DNA of 64,000 nt from Micrococcales bacterium KH10 (GCA_900188465.1 FZPE01000001.1:496001-560000); one strand, 5' to 3'. Positions 42,404 through 51,206 are shown, numbered from the stretch's first letter. The notes: generated by a model from the letters alone, not told the origin. A program made the numbers and translations.

Positions 42404-43732
42404 TCAGTCGTTGATATCCGCAAGCATTGCGATAAGGAACTCGTCCTCCGCATCGTTGCCAGGCAACTCGAGTGCCTGACAATAAGCCGCCACTGCCGCT
42501 TCTCTATCCCCTAGTTCTTCGAGGGTGATCGCCCGGGCGGTATGGAACTGGCGCAAACCTTGCAATACGGGATCGGTTTGCAGGTCGTCCAACTGTCTGA
42601 GTCCTTTGGCTGGGCCGAAGGCTCGACCGATGGCGACGGCCCTGCCGAGTTTCACGATCGGCCCAGGTTCGACCTGCTCCAACATCCGGTAGAGCACCAC
42701 GATCTGCGCCCAGTCGGTATCGGCGAAGGTGGTGGCTTCGCCGTGGACAGCCGCGATAGCGGCTTGGATGGCGTACGGTCCACCTTCACCTGCTCGCGCT
42801 GCCTCTTCTGCGAGCGCCAGCCCTTCGGCGATCAACTCTCTATCCCACATTGCGCGGTCTTGTTCCGCCAGGGAAACGGGTTTGCCTGCGCCGTCTGTGC
42901 GCGCTGGTCGTCGTGCTTGCGTCAGCAGCAATAGCCCCAGTAGACCTGTTGTTTCCGCGACATGTGGCGTCAGGGAGCGAAGCACTCGCGCCAGGCGAAT
43001 GGCTTCTGCGGTCAGGTCATCGCGGATATGTTCCCTACCGGTTGACCGGGCAAAGCCTTCGGTATAAAGCAGATAGATCACTCGTTGAACGGCGACGAGC
43101 CGTTCAGGTAGATCACGGTGGTGCGGCACGTCGAGTGGAACGCCAAGAGTCCGCAATCGTTTCTTGGCTCGCACGATGCGCTGTTGCATCGTCGGCACCG
43201 GGACGAGTAGCCCGTGGGCGACTTCGTTCGTGCTCAATCCTGCAACGAATCGTAAAGTCAGCGCGATCCTGTCTTCGGTTTTGAGCGCAGGGTGTGCGCA
43301 CGCGAAGAACAGCGCCAGACGATCGTCGGGGACCGATTCGGCAGGCTGCTCCCCCACTCGCGTTGCCGGATCGGCGTAGGCGTGCGGGGTTGGTTCTCGT
43401 TCTTCTTCGATACGAAGCCGGGCGAGTTTTTGCGCGAGCACGCCTTCGCGTCTGACCACGTCGAGGGCTTTGCGTTTGGCTGTGGTGATCAGCCAGGCCT
43501 CGGGTGAGTTGGGCACCCCGGTTTGCGGCCAGGTGTGCAGCGCTTGGGCGAATGCCTCCTGAATCATGTCCTCGGCCAGATCAAGGTCCGAGAAACGCCG
43601 TGCGAGTGTTGCGAGGATGCGAGTGCGCGCATCGCGATCGATGGCAGCGAGCGCATTGCGCGCGGATTCGACCGGATCCGCCAGCGGTGCGTCGGCTGGC
43701 GGATTCCGGTCGTCAGGTGATTCGCTGGGCAC
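42404..43732 (-). CDS. ECF sigma factor, ECF42 type with C-terminal extension
   Basis: RNA polymerase sigma factor of 442 aa. Region 2 is DAEDMIQEAFAQALHTWP-like (DLAEDMIQEAFAQALHTW); region 4 is LRFVAGLSTNEVAHGLLVPV. The C-terminal 230 residues form a helical, TPR-like SnoaL-less extension (LAAVQRVIYLLYTEGF, then LEELGDREAAVAAYCQAL), the hallmark of ECF42. No anti-sigma gene is adjacent; instead a DGPF/YCII protein gene lies 59 bases upstream. GTG 43732 chosen as start, giving the usual length; longer in-frame extension runs into the spacer before the DGPF gene. Confidence 0.88.
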   Translation of the reverse strand: MPSESPDDRNPPADAPLADPVESARNALAAIDRDARTRILATLARRFSDLDLAEDMIQEAFAQALHTWPQTGVPNSPEAWLITTAKRKALDVVRREGVLAQKLARLRIEEEREPTPHAYADPATRVGEQPAESVPDDRLALFFACAHPALKTEDRIALTLRFVAGLSTNEVAHGLLVPVPTMQQRIVRAKKRLRTLGVPLDVPHHRDLPERLVAVQRVIYLLYTEGFARSTGREHIRDDLTAEAIRLARVLRSLTPHVAETTGLLGLLLLTQARRPARTDGAGKPVSLAEQDRAMWDRELIAEGLALAEEAARAGEGGPYAIQAAIAAVHGEATTFADTDWAQIVVLYRMLEQVEPGPIVKLGRAVAIGRAFGPAKGLRQLDDLQTDPVLQGLRQFHTARAITLEELGDREAAVAAYCQALELPGNDAEDEFLIAMLADIND

Positions 43733-43791
43733 GGTGTGGCCTAAACCGATTCGGAGGGTTTTTCGACGCTCGGTTGAGTACGGCGCCCGGT

Positions 43792-44142
43792 TTAGTATGG
43801 CGCGAGTGGACGGATTTCGACGTGCCCACCCGGGGCCGATCCAGGGCTTTTGCGAGCCCATTCGATGGCCTCGTCAATATTGGCGACATCGATGATGTAG
43901 GCGCCCCCGACGAACTCTTTTACTTCCGCGAAAGGGCCGGAAGACACGACTCGTTCGCCGTTCTCATCGGAACTGACGATGACCCCGCCGTCATCGGGAT
44001 CTTCGAGAGCGAAGGAGTCGACGACGACTCCAGCGGCAGTGATCTCCTTGTCGAAGGCAAAGAACTCCTCCGGGCTGGCGCCGCCTTCTTCGCCGCAGGC
44101 CGGATCGTTCACGTGCCCCATCAGCAATAATGCGTACTTCAT
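43792..44142 (-). CDS. DGPF/YCII-domain protein
   Basis: A 116-residue ferredoxin-like alpha/beta protein: MKYALLLMGHVNDPACGEEG, VVVDSFALEDPD, the modified DGPF motif VVSSGPFAEVKEFVGGAYI, and ANIDEAIEWARKSPG. DGPF proteins are the conserved genomic partners and targets of ECF42 sigma factors; a biochemical role is not established. It precedes the sigma gene, and a TGTCGA/CGTC promoter lies upstream. Confidence 0.88.
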   Translation of the reverse strand: MKYALLLMGHVNDPACGEEGGASPEEFFAFDKEITAAGVVVDSFALEDPDDGGVIVSSDENGERVVSSGPFAEVKEFVGGAYIIDVANIDEAIEWARKSPGSAPGGHVEIRPLAPY

Positions 44143-44254
44143 GATTCCTCCTTGGGTCTGCCCCGTTCACCGGCTCTGGTATGCGCTGAGTGGCGCCGCT
44201 TCGAGCGTGGTGTCCGTGGCGTGGACGTCGAACCAAGTGGCCCGACACCATCAT

Positions 44255-44281
44255 GACGTACGGTCATGTCTTAGATCGACA
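44255..44281 (-). promoter_or_regulatory. Candidate ECF42-type promoter
   Basis: On the minus strand TGTCGA (44281-44276) is followed after 17 bases by CGTC (44258-44255). I recall TGTCGA as the -35 element and CG(A/T)C-like -10 of ECF42 promoters. It lies 113 bases upstream of the DGPF start. A CATGAC-GTACG-GTCATG palindrome (44252-44268) overlaps the -10. Confidence 0.5.
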
Positions 44282-44318
44282 GGTGGGCGAAAACCTTATT
44301 TCGGAGCGACGTCGGCGG

Positions 44319-44681
44319 CTATCGAAGTTGCTCCACGAAGTCTGACTCTGACCAGGCACGATCGGCCGTGAGTACCTTCACGTGCAACCTGTTGCCTAGG
44401 GCCAAACAGAGTCGGTCGCCTAATGACAGACCCGATCCACGATGCCAGAGTTCCGCGGCTTGTTCCGCATCCGAAACCGTCACCGCTTCAATGCTGAGCC
44501 CGTAACTTTGCAAGAGTGCGCTTGCCACGTGCCAGTTACCACCACGGGCGCGCACCTTCTGAGCAACTTCGGACCAGTTTGCTGCGCCGATCACCGCTGA
44601 CGGCAGTAATTTTTCAACCCGGTCTGCGCCTTGTTCGTCCTGCAGGAATGCTAGAACTGCTGATGCGTCAAGGACAATCAC
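44319..44681 (-). CDS. PIN-domain toxin (VapC-like)
   Basis: Endoribonuclease toxin, 120 aa. Acidic PIN residues are visible in IVLDASAVLAFL (Asp), GAANWSEVA (Glu), SLGDRLCLAL (Asp) and LTADRAWSE (Asp). The start overlaps the antitoxin stop by 4 bases. Predicted Mg2+-dependent RNase acting on tRNA or mRNA. Confidence 0.88.
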   Translation of the reverse strand: MIVLDASAVLAFLQDEQGADRVEKLLPSAVIGAANWSEVAQKVRARGGNWHVASALLQSYGLSIEAVTVSDAEQAAELWHRGSGLSLGDRLCLALGNRLHVKVLTADRAWSESDFVEQLR

Positions 44682-44923
44682 GCCGATTCTTCCTGCTGTG
44701 CTTGCGTCCTGCGTTCCGCCATAAGTTCTTGGACGAGGCTGTCCCCGGCCAGTTGTTGCCGAATCAATTGTTTGGCCTGGTCCTGGGTGGTCAAGACAAC
44801 ACCTTGATCCGTTTCGATAAGCAATAGCGGCGTGCCTTGCGACCAGTTTTGGCGTGCCCGCAGATCCGCTGGCACAACCAGCCTGCCGCGGTCTCCCAAC
44901 GCGACACTAAATGTGGCACTCAT
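44678..44923 (-). CDS. AbrB/SpoVT-type antitoxin (VapB-like)
   Basis: An 81-residue antitoxin with an N-terminal swapped-hairpin DNA-binding fold: VALGDRGRLVVPADLRARQNW. The C-terminal half, rich in Gln/Glu and helical (QLIRQQLAGDSLVQELMAER), would wrap the toxin. First gene of the module, with GAGG upstream of the ATG; the pair autoregulates in homologues. Confidence 0.86.
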   Translation of the reverse strand: MSATFSVALGDRGRLVVPADLRARQNWSQGTPLLLIETDQGVVLTTQDQAKQLIRQQLAGDSLVQELMAERRTQAQQEESA

Positions 44924-44949
44924 GCCTCAAGCGTACCACTTGAAGCTCC

Positions 44950-46173
44950 TCAGTGGGACGAGTTGCGAGGGCGGGCCGCGGCGGCGCGGATTGCGGCTTC
45001 GTAGACCTGTTCGAGGCCGGCTGCATTGCTGGCGGCGCGCGAACGCGCCTGGATCGCTGCCTGTGATGCGCGAGCAATCGCAGCCGGGTCGTCCAGAATC
45101 GCGGTCACTGCTGCGACGAGGCCGTGGGTGTCGGGGCTCGGTGTGAGGAACCCGGCCTCGTCAGGGACTACTTCGCCCAAGTCCGGGTCGCAGAAGATGA
45201 TCGGCAGCCCGGAGGCAATCGCTTCGAGCATCACCATCGGCTGGTTGTCGAAGTCGTAGGAGGTGGAGACCAGTGCATGGGCTCTGCTCATGGCCTGCAG
45301 GATCTCAGCCTGCGGCACCGAACCGTGCAAGCGAACTCCGCCAGGAGCGCGCGACAGTTCGCGCCGCGCGACACCGTCGCCATACATGTCGGCTGTGACC
45401 GATCCTCCTAGTGCTGCCATAGCGCGCACAAAGACCTCGGGGCGTTTCTCTGGTGAGATGCGCCCGACCCACAGCAACCGTAACGGCTCGCCGGCAGTCA
45501 GTCGCCGCGGCGCGGGTTGCCCGATCTGTGTCAGCACACTGTCTTCTAGCCCGTTAGAAAGCACCGTCATCGGTGTGGCCACACCTTGATCAGCTAACTT
45601 GGCCCGGAAATGCTCTGACGGCACGATCACATGATCGCTGGCTCGCGATTGGGCGAGCATCAGCCGCCACATCGCCCGCGCGGCACGGGTCTGGGTGTAG
45701 GCGGCCTCGTCCTTGATCTCAATACCTAGGTGCGACACCTGCCTACGGTGCAGCCAGCCGAGAATGTGGGTGGTGAGGGCCGGTAGCGGCAGCACGTTGG
45801 CCGTGTAGACGTCGATTCGGCCGTGCATGGTGTGGACGAGTGCGATGCCCAGTTCTTGTGCCGCGCGGATTCCGGCGAGGGCCGCGAACATCTCCGCATG
45901 GGTGTGCACTACGTCGATGCGACGCCGGGCGAACTCGTCGCGCAGCAAACGTACCGCCTTGCGCGGCGGCCACGTGAACGGATATCCGTCGGGGCGAAAG
46001 AACCGCGAGATCGGCAGCGCGACGACTCCGGGATCGCCGCTTGGCCCCGCCAGGGGGCAAAAGACGGTGACCTCGTGGCCAGCGGCTCGTAGGGTTTCGG
46101 CGTGCGCCTTGACCGCTGTCTGCACTCCGCCCAGGGTCGGCAGGTAGTAGTCCGTGACCAAGGCGATATGCAT
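44950..46173 (-). CDS. GT4-family glycosyltransferase
   Basis: A GT-B glycosyltransferase of 407 aa. It begins MHIALVTDYYLPTLGGVQTA (acceptor-domain glycine loop), then HTHAEMFAALAG, VIVPSEHFRAKL, and the donor-domain motifs LLWVGRISPEKRPE and SYDFDNQPMVMLEAIASGLP (E-x7-E type). Family members transfer mannose or glucose to lipids or phenolics. It is divergent from the SDR gene with only 38 bases between starts, so it may share control with the biosynthetic cluster. ATG 46173 fits the conserved N-terminus. Confidence 0.88.
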   Translation of the reverse strand: MHIALVTDYYLPTLGGVQTAVKAHAETLRAAGHEVTVFCPLAGPSGDPGVVALPISRFFRPDGYPFTWPPRKAVRLLRDEFARRRIDVVHTHAEMFAALAGIRAAQELGIALVHTMHGRIDVYTANVLPLPALTTHILGWLHRRQVSHLGIEIKDEAAYTQTRAARAMWRLMLAQSRASDHVIVPSEHFRAKLADQGVATPMTVLSNGLEDSVLTQIGQPAPRRLTAGEPLRLLWVGRISPEKRPEVFVRAMAALGGSVTADMYGDGVARRELSRAPGGVRLHGSVPQAEILQAMSRAHALVSTSYDFDNQPMVMLEAIASGLPIIFCDPDLGEVVPDEAGFLTPSPDTHGLVAAVTAILDDPAAIARASQAAIQARSRAASNAAGLEQVYEAAIRAAAARPRNSSH

Positions 46174-46211
46174 ACCGGCAAGTGTAGGTAGTAGCCACAT
46201 ATACTGCAGAA

Positions 46212-47234
46212 ATGGCCACGACAGCACTGGTGACGGGAGCGAGCGGATTCCTGGGCAGCCATGTCGTGGCGCATTTGCGCGAGCACGGGTACCGGGTGAT
46301 CGCGGCAGGACGACGGCGGAACGCGCTCCCGTCCGGGGTCGAGCATTTCGTGGGCGATCTGGACGAGTTGGCCGCAGCGAGTCTTTCCTTCGATGTGGTG
46401 GTGCATTGCGCTGCGTTGTCGTCGAGTTGGGGTCGCTGGCGCGAATTCGAGCACGCAAACGTCGTCGGCACGCGCCGGGTGTTGCAATCGGCCAGGCGGG
46501 CGGGTGCGAGCAAACTCGTCCATATTTCTTCGCCTTCGATATACGCTGCGCCGCGTGACCGGTTGAATATTCGCGAGGACGAGGTCGACGAGGCGAATCG
46601 GCTCAATGGTTATATCCGTTCCAAGATCGCCGCGGAGCGGTTGTTGCGGGACGAGTGGCGACCCGGTGATCCGCAGGTCGTGGTGTTGCGGCCGCGCGGT
46701 CTGATCGGGGCGGGCGACCCGTCATTGGTGCCGCGGCTGTTGCGAGCGCATTCGCGTATCGGCATCCCGCTGTTTCGTGATGGCACGAACCTGACGGATC
46801 TGACCGCGGTTCATAATGTTGCGCTGGCGGCGCGGCTGGCTGTGGAGGTTGAGTGCGCTGATAGCGCTGGTTCTCTGGGCAACACTGATGGCGCAGTCTT
46901 CAACATCACCAATGGCGATCCGCGCCCGTTCCGGGAACTCGCCGACAAGTTGCTTGACGTGATGGGGTTGCCGCAGCGGTATCGGGCGCTGCCACCGCGT
47001 TTCGCCTATGGTGGGGGCGCCGTGCTGGAGCAGGTTTTCCGGGCGGTGCCGGGTCGCCCTGAGCCGCCGCTGACGCGCTATACGGTGACCACATTGGGGT
47101 GGGCGCAGACGTTGGATATTTCGCGAGCACGCGAAGTCTTGGGCTATGAGCCGGTGGTGAGCATCGACCAGGCTTTGGAGGAGTATGGGCGTGGTGCGGG
47201 CTCTGGCTCGTTCGGGGAGCCCGGCCGTGGCTGA
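46212..47234 (+). CDS. Extended SDR / 3-beta-HSD-like oxidoreductase (OleD-like)
   Basis: NAD(P)-dependent oxidoreductase of 340 aa. TGASGFLGS (8-16) binds the dinucleotide; the catalytic Ser lies in HISSPSIYA and the YxxxK pair is Tyr134/Lys138 in NGYIRSKIAAE. LRPRGLIGAGDPSLVPRLL and FNITNGDPRPFRELAD are typical of the 3-beta-hydroxysteroid dehydrogenase/OleD branch. First gene of a four-gene overlapping cluster ending in a KAS III enzyme; it probably reduces a beta-keto product. The MBL gene starts within its last 50 bases. Confidence 0.85.
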   Translation: MATTALVTGASGFLGSHVVAHLREHGYRVIAAGRRRNALPSGVEHFVGDLDELAAASLSFDVVVHCAALSSSWGRWREFEHANVVGTRRVLQSARRAGASKLVHISSPSIYAAPRDRLNIREDEVDEANRLNGYIRSKIAAERLLRDEWRPGDPQVVVLRPRGLIGAGDPSLVPRLLRAHSRIGIPLFRDGTNLTDLTAVHNVALAARLAVEVECADSAGSLGNTDGAVFNITNGDPRPFRELADKLLDVMGLPQRYRALPPRFAYGGGAVLEQVFRAVPGRPEPPLTRYTVTTLGWAQTLDISRAREVLGYEPVVSIDQALEEYGRGAGSGSFGEPGRG

Positions 47235-47988
47235 ACTCGTCGCCTTTGCGTGCGGTTCGACGACGCACAACACCGCGGCACTGCTGCGTGGTGGACGACG
47301 GGAGACTCGTACCTATCCGGCTGGGGTGTTTCTCTATGGAGGGCACGGCAGGCGGATCCTCTTCGACACCGGGTATGCGCCGCAGCCGTGGCGCACTGGG
47401 TGGCGCGGTGCGTTGTATCGCAGGTTGCTGCCGCCGCGCATTGGGCCGGGTCAGCCGATTGGCGAGCAACTCGATCCAGCGACGGTGACCCATGTGGTGC
47501 TCTCCCACCTGCACCCCGACCACATCGGCGGCATGCGGTATTTCCCGCACGCGACCTTCGTTCTGGCTGCCGGTGCAGCTCGGACACTGCGCCAGCCGCG
47601 GCTGCGCGACGGAGTGTTACACGGGTTGATCCCATCCTGGTTCGATCCTGCCGAGGCAATCATTGCGGACGAGTTCTCCCCTGGTCCTTTCGGACTATCC
47701 ACGATGGACGTCTTCGATGACGAGGACTTCATGCTGGTCGACCTGCCAGGGCACTCACACGGACACCTCGGGGCTCTGGTCAGCGGGAGGTTGCTGCTGG
47801 CCGGCGATGCATCATGGGGTCGGGACTTCCTTGGCGACGAGGCACGGATTCGCGCGGTGCCGCGGTTCATTTCTTACGACTACGACGAGTTGCAACGCAC
47901 CGCTGAACTGCTGCTACGGGCCGAGGCCAACGGTGTGACGTTGCTGTTCAGCCACGATGAGCACCCAACTGGGGTGAATCTGCTGTGA
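47185..47988 (+). CDS. Metallo-beta-lactamase-fold hydrolase
   Basis: A 267-residue MBL-fold hydrolase. Zinc ligands are in SHLHPDHIGG (His108, His110, Asp112, His113), in the DLPGHSHGHLG segment, the aspartate in LLAGDASWG and the final FSHDEHP. Similar to lactonase/thioesterase-type MBL proteins. The start codon ATG 47185 overlaps the SDR gene and is preceded by GGAGGAG; the stop overlaps the next gene's GTG (GTGA). In the cluster it could release a thioester, lactone or adenylate intermediate. Confidence 0.87.
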   Translation: MGVVRALARSGSPAVAELVAFACGSTTHNTAALLRGGRRETRTYPAGVFLYGGHGRRILFDTGYAPQPWRTGWRGALYRRLLPPRIGPGQPIGEQLDPATVTHVVLSHLHPDHIGGMRYFPHATFVLAAGAARTLRQPRLRDGVLHGLIPSWFDPAEAIIADEFSPGPFGLSTMDVFDDEDFMLVDLPGHSHGHLGALVSGRLLLAGDASWGRDFLGDEARIRAVPRFISYDYDELQRTAELLLRAEANGVTLLFSHDEHPTGVNLL

Positions 47989-49343
47989 GCAAGGCCAGGA
48001 TTGTTGCGACCTTTATCCGTGCCCGGTGGGGGTACCGGTTCCGTTCCCGTAAGGCACTGGAACGCTATCAACTGCGTCAGTTGCGGAGACAGTTGCGGTT
48101 CTTGGCGAAGCGGTCGCCGTTGTTTCAGGACGTTCTCGTGGATGCCTTTGGCAGCTCGCCCGATCGTCTCGAAAATTTGGAGGACCTGGCACGGCTGCCC
48201 CTGATGGATAAGCAGTCGATGATGGCCAACTTTGACCGGCTCAACACCGTCGGGGCACAACTGGCCGATGTGGAGGCGGCGGCTTTGGGAGGCGCGGATG
48301 GCGCCCTGCCCAGTAGCCGGTTACCTCAGGGCATTGTGGCTGGGCTGTCGTCTGGCACCAGCGGACACCGTGGCGTGTTCGTGACGTCGCCGCAGGAACG
48401 CGATCATTGGGCTGGCACGGTGCTGGCGATGACGCTTCCACACGGGCGACTGTGGGGGCATCGCATTGCGTTGTTCTTGCGGGCAGGCAACGAGCTCTAC
48501 GACACGGTGCGTTCACGCGCTATCGACTTCCGCTTCTACGATACGCACGGCGACCTGGTCTCCCATGCTCGTGACTTGGCCGAATACAACCCAACGATCC
48601 TGGTCGCTCCCCCGTCGGTGCTCGACGTGCTGGCCGAGCAGTGCATGGCGACCGAGCACTCGTCTGGCATTGCACTTGCTTCCAACCCTGGGCTCTCGTC
48701 CACACCTATGCTTCACCCGCAGCGGGTGTATTCCGTGGCGGAGGTGCTGACCGACGCCGATGGCACTCGTCTGGCCCAAGCCTTCAGTCAAGAACACCTG
48801 CACCAGTTGTATCAGTGCACCGAAGGGCTGCTGGCCCACACTTGCGAGCGCGGTACGCTGCACCTGAATGAGCAGATCGCGATCTTCGAACGCGAGTGGC
48901 TCGATGATCGTCGTTTCGTGCCCATCGTCACTGATTTTCGGCGGCGCACGCAGCCGATTGTGCGGTATCGGCTCAATGACATTCTTCAGGTGCGCTCGTC
49001 CCCGTGTGACTGCGGCAGCGTGCTGACCGCGCTGGAACGCATTGAAGGACGCGAGGACGACACTTTGATCGTGGACGGGACGCCGGTTTTCGCCGATGTG
49101 GTCGCCCGAGCGATAGTGCGTGCGGATGGGTTCACGAACTATCGGGTGCGGCAGTTCGCTGACGGGTCGTTGGAGGTGGCGCTTGATGACCTGGCTGCGC
49201 GTGACGAGGTGGCACGGGCACTGGCGGAATTGTGGGCGCGGCTCGGGCTCGAGTCGCCGGTGACCGATTTCATCGGGTATGTTCACAATCCGACACAGAA
49301 ACTGCGCCGGGTGCAACGGGTCGCAGAGAGGAAGCCGCGATGA
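47985..49343 (+). CDS. F390-synthetase-like adenylate-forming enzyme (TIGR02304-like)
   Basis: ANL-superfamily protein of 452 aa, related to coenzyme F390 synthetase and phenylacetate-CoA ligase. The phosphate loop is AGLSSGTSGHRGVF (119-132); the adenylate/aspartate motif is YRLNDILQVR; a C-terminal mobile domain follows (EGREDDTLIVDGTPVFADVV). The N-terminal 100 residues are a basic helical region. Substrate unknown: an acid or acyl chain. GTG start overlapping the MBL stop by 4 bases; its own TGA overlaps the KAS III ATG. It is not OleC-type. Confidence 0.82.
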   Translation: MSKARIVATFIRARWGYRFRSRKALERYQLRQLRRQLRFLAKRSPLFQDVLVDAFGSSPDRLENLEDLARLPLMDKQSMMANFDRLNTVGAQLADVEAAALGGADGALPSSRLPQGIVAGLSSGTSGHRGVFVTSPQERDHWAGTVLAMTLPHGRLWGHRIALFLRAGNELYDTVRSRAIDFRFYDTHGDLVSHARDLAEYNPTILVAPPSVLDVLAEQCMATEHSSGIALASNPGLSSTPMLHPQRVYSVAEVLTDADGTRLAQAFSQEHLHQLYQCTEGLLAHTCERGTLHLNEQIAIFEREWLDDRRFVPIVTDFRRRTQPIVRYRLNDILQVRSSPCDCGSVLTALERIEGREDDTLIVDGTPVFADVVARAIVRADGFTNYRVRQFADGSLEVALDDLAARDEVARALAELWARLGLESPVTDFIGYVHNPTQKLRRVQRVAERKPR

Positions 49344-50320
49344 GAGTTTGCCGGATCGCCGGTTGGGGCAGTTATCTGCCGCCGGACACAGTGCGATTCG
49401 GCGACCATACGCGGTATCGCGTGGCTGACGACGTGTCGCATCTGGACATGTTGGCGGCGGCCGCCTCGCAGGCTCTGGAACGCTCTGGGGTGACCGCGGA
49501 TGATCTGGACTGCATTATTTCGGCCTGTGCTGCTGGGATTCAGCCGATCCCGTGTACTGCGGCGTTGGTGATGGAGCGGGTCGCGCCGGGTGCGACTGCC
49601 GCCGCGTTAGACGTCAATACGACGTGTACGAGTTTCATCACCGCGGTTGATATTGCGTCACGTTATATCGCTGCTGGTGAGTATCGACGAGTTTTGATTG
49701 TGTCCGGCGATGTCGGGTCGCGATTCTTGAACCCGGCGCAGCCGGAGAGTTTCGAGTTGTTTTCTGACGCTGCGGCTGCAGTGGTGTTGACTGCGGTTGA
49801 TGGTGGCTCTGGCGAGGGTTCTGGTTCCGGTGGTGACGCCGCTGATGAGGTCAGGCTTCCCGGCGTTGTTGCGAGTTTGCAGCAGACCTGGCCCGCTCAT
49901 GCGCATGACACGGAGTTGCGTGGCGGGCTGTCGCTGCATCCAGCGCAGGACTATGCCGATGGTGACCCGGCGGATTATTTGTTCGATATGAACGGTCGGC
50001 AAGCATTGATGAGCATGCTCGCCGTGCTGCCGGGGTTCTTCGACCGGTTCTTCGACAAGGCTGGATTGACGATCGGCGACTGTGCGCTCGTCATCCCGCA
50101 TCAGGCGAGCCCAGCACTCTCGCTAGCGATGCGCAAACTCGGGATTCCGCCTGATGTGTATGTCGACCGGGTGGCCGAATACGGCAACATGGTTTCGGCG
50201 TCGGTGCCGTACACGTTGGTGCGTTGTTTGGACGAGGGCCGTCTCGCACCCGGCGATCTGGTCCTGTTGTGCGGCACAGCGGCAGGGCTCACCGCCAACG
50301 CGCTCGCGCTAAGGCTCTAG
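49340..50320 (+). CDS. KAS III / OleA-like condensing enzyme
   Basis: Thiolase-fold beta-ketoacyl synthase III, 326 aa. Catalytic Cys96 in VNTTCTSFI, His254 in VIPHQASPAL and Asn283 in EYGNMVSASVP complete the Cys-His-Asn triad. It would condense two acyl thioesters or an acyl thioester with malonyl-ACP. A Gly/Ser-rich loop at 155-167 is an unusual insert. It is the last gene of the cluster; ATG overlaps the upstream TGA (ATGA) and GAGAGGAAG lies before it. FabH for fatty acid synthesis is less likely given the neighbours. Confidence 0.88.
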   Translation: MRVCRIAGWGSYLPPDTVRFGDHTRYRVADDVSHLDMLAAAASQALERSGVTADDLDCIISACAAGIQPIPCTAALVMERVAPGATAAALDVNTTCTSFITAVDIASRYIAAGEYRRVLIVSGDVGSRFLNPAQPESFELFSDAAAAVVLTAVDGGSGEGSGSGGDAADEVRLPGVVASLQQTWPAHAHDTELRGGLSLHPAQDYADGDPADYLFDMNGRQALMSMLAVLPGFFDRFFDKAGLTIGDCALVIPHQASPALSLAMRKLGIPPDVYVDRVAEYGNMVSASVPYTLVRCLDEGRLAPGDLVLLCGTAAGLTANALALRL

Positions 50321-50331
50321 CTCTCCATCGC

Positions 50332-50460
50332 GGGTTGAGTTTTGCGCCCCTGCTGGTTGAGCTTGTCGAAACCACTGGTCAAAACCCGCCCGCACTGGTT
50401 GAGCCTGCGCCACCCTGAGCCCGCCGAAGGGTCGAAACCACCGGTTGATCCTGCGCCGTC
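50332..50460. repeat. REP-like repeat cluster
   Basis: Intergenic stretch with repeated units built on TGGTTGAGCxTGxxxx and GTCGAAACCACyGGT: for example CTGGTTGAGCTTGTCGAAAC near 50352 and GGTCGAAACCACCGGTTGAT near 50430. The ACCACTGGTC core also occurs (inverted) near 1410. No coding sequence. Confidence 0.5.
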
Positions 50461-50877
50461 CTAGTTCTCGTCCCATGGATCGAAACAAGACACACCGAGC
50501 GGCTCGAAATGTTTGATGTTTCGGGTCACGACCATCATGTTGTTGGCTTGCGCCACGGCCCCAATCAGAGCATCGTCGTACGGCGCGTGCTCGGGGACGC
50601 GATAGTTCGCAAGGATACGCGCCGCCTCAATGTCGAAAGCCAACACTCGATTAGTGAACGTCGGCAGAACTGCGTGGGTGAACCAGTGCCGTAATACTGC
50701 CCCTTGGTGGGGATCTTGTCGCTCCTTCGACACCACGCCGCGTTCAATTTCAGCAACAGACATCGCGGCAACAAACTGGTCCAAGACTGAAACTGAGGCG
50801 GCCCACTGCGCTACCGACAGGTGCCGATCTGGCGTACGCAATGCAGAGATCACGTTGGTGTCGAGCAGGTATCTCAT
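50461..50877 (-). CDS. PIN-domain toxin (FitB/VapC-like)
   Basis: A 138-residue endoribonuclease toxin. PIN acidic residues are in [11 protein letters not shown] (Asp), SVAEIERGV (Glu), [10 protein letters not shown] (Asp) and the final [14 protein letters not shown]. The pattern T-N-V-I-S and I-A-x-A is that of FitB-type PINs. Overlaps the antitoxin stop by 4 bases. Confidence 0.9.
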   Translation of the reverse strand: MRYLLDTNVISALRTPDRHLSVAQWAASVSVLDQFVAAMSVAEIERGVVSKERQDPHQGAVLRHWFTHAVLPTFTNRVLAFDIEAARILANYRVPEHAPYDDALIGAVAQANNMMVVTRNIKHFEPLGVSCFDPWDEN

Positions 50878-51101
50878 AACTCTGGCGTCCGAGCCTGCAA
50901 ACCTAATTTCTCAGGCTCGAATTCGATTTCAATCTCGGGATTCATCGCCAGCAAGTCAACGATCGTCGCAGGCTTTCCCTGCACCGCCTCAGTAAGCAGG
51001 GCTCGCGCTTCGGCTTCAAGCGACCTGTGGTGCTCCTGTGCACGAGCGCGCAGCGCAGCTTTAGTTCCTGGCGGAAGATTCCTGATCAGTATCTGTTCCA
51101 T
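50874..51101 (-). CDS. Ribbon-helix-helix antitoxin (FitA-like)
   Basis: A 75-residue protein starting [20 protein letters not shown] (ribbon plus first helix), then [17 protein letters not shown]. This is the FitA/Phd-like RHH consensus. The acidic C-terminus ([14 protein letters not shown]) would occupy the PIN active site. Start at 51101, GGAGGT upstream. A GATATCA/TGATATC palindrome lies just upstream of the ribosome binding site. Confidence 0.88.
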   Translation of the reverse strand: MEQILIRNLPPGTKAALRARAQEHHRSLEAEARALLTEAVQGKPATIVDLLAMNPEIEIEFEPEKLGLQARTPEL

Positions 51102-51111
51102 AGCAACCTCC

Positions 51112-51131
51112 GATATCAACTCAATGATATC
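51112..51131. promoter_or_regulatory. Operator of the FitAB-like module
   Basis: Inverted repeat GATATCA (51112-51118) and TGATATC (51125-51131) with a 6-base spacer, directly upstream of the antitoxin ribosome binding site. Position and palindrome fit an RHH antitoxin binding site. Confidence 0.6.
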
Positions 51132-51206
51132 ACCTAGGCGGTAAGTCGCGCCCAGCCAAACAATGGTTCGCAGAGCCAACTTCCTTCACACCGCGGCACA
51201 TCGCGG

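Noticed and set aside
42216-42482. Minus-strand ORF between hsp20 and the sigma gene
   Set aside because: It covers the CIRCE element and overlaps the sigma-factor 3' end in another frame; no ribosome binding site or family match.
49340-50320. FabH of primary fatty acid synthesis
   Set aside because: No fab or acp genes nearby; it overlaps an adenylating enzyme and belongs to the SDR/MBL cluster.
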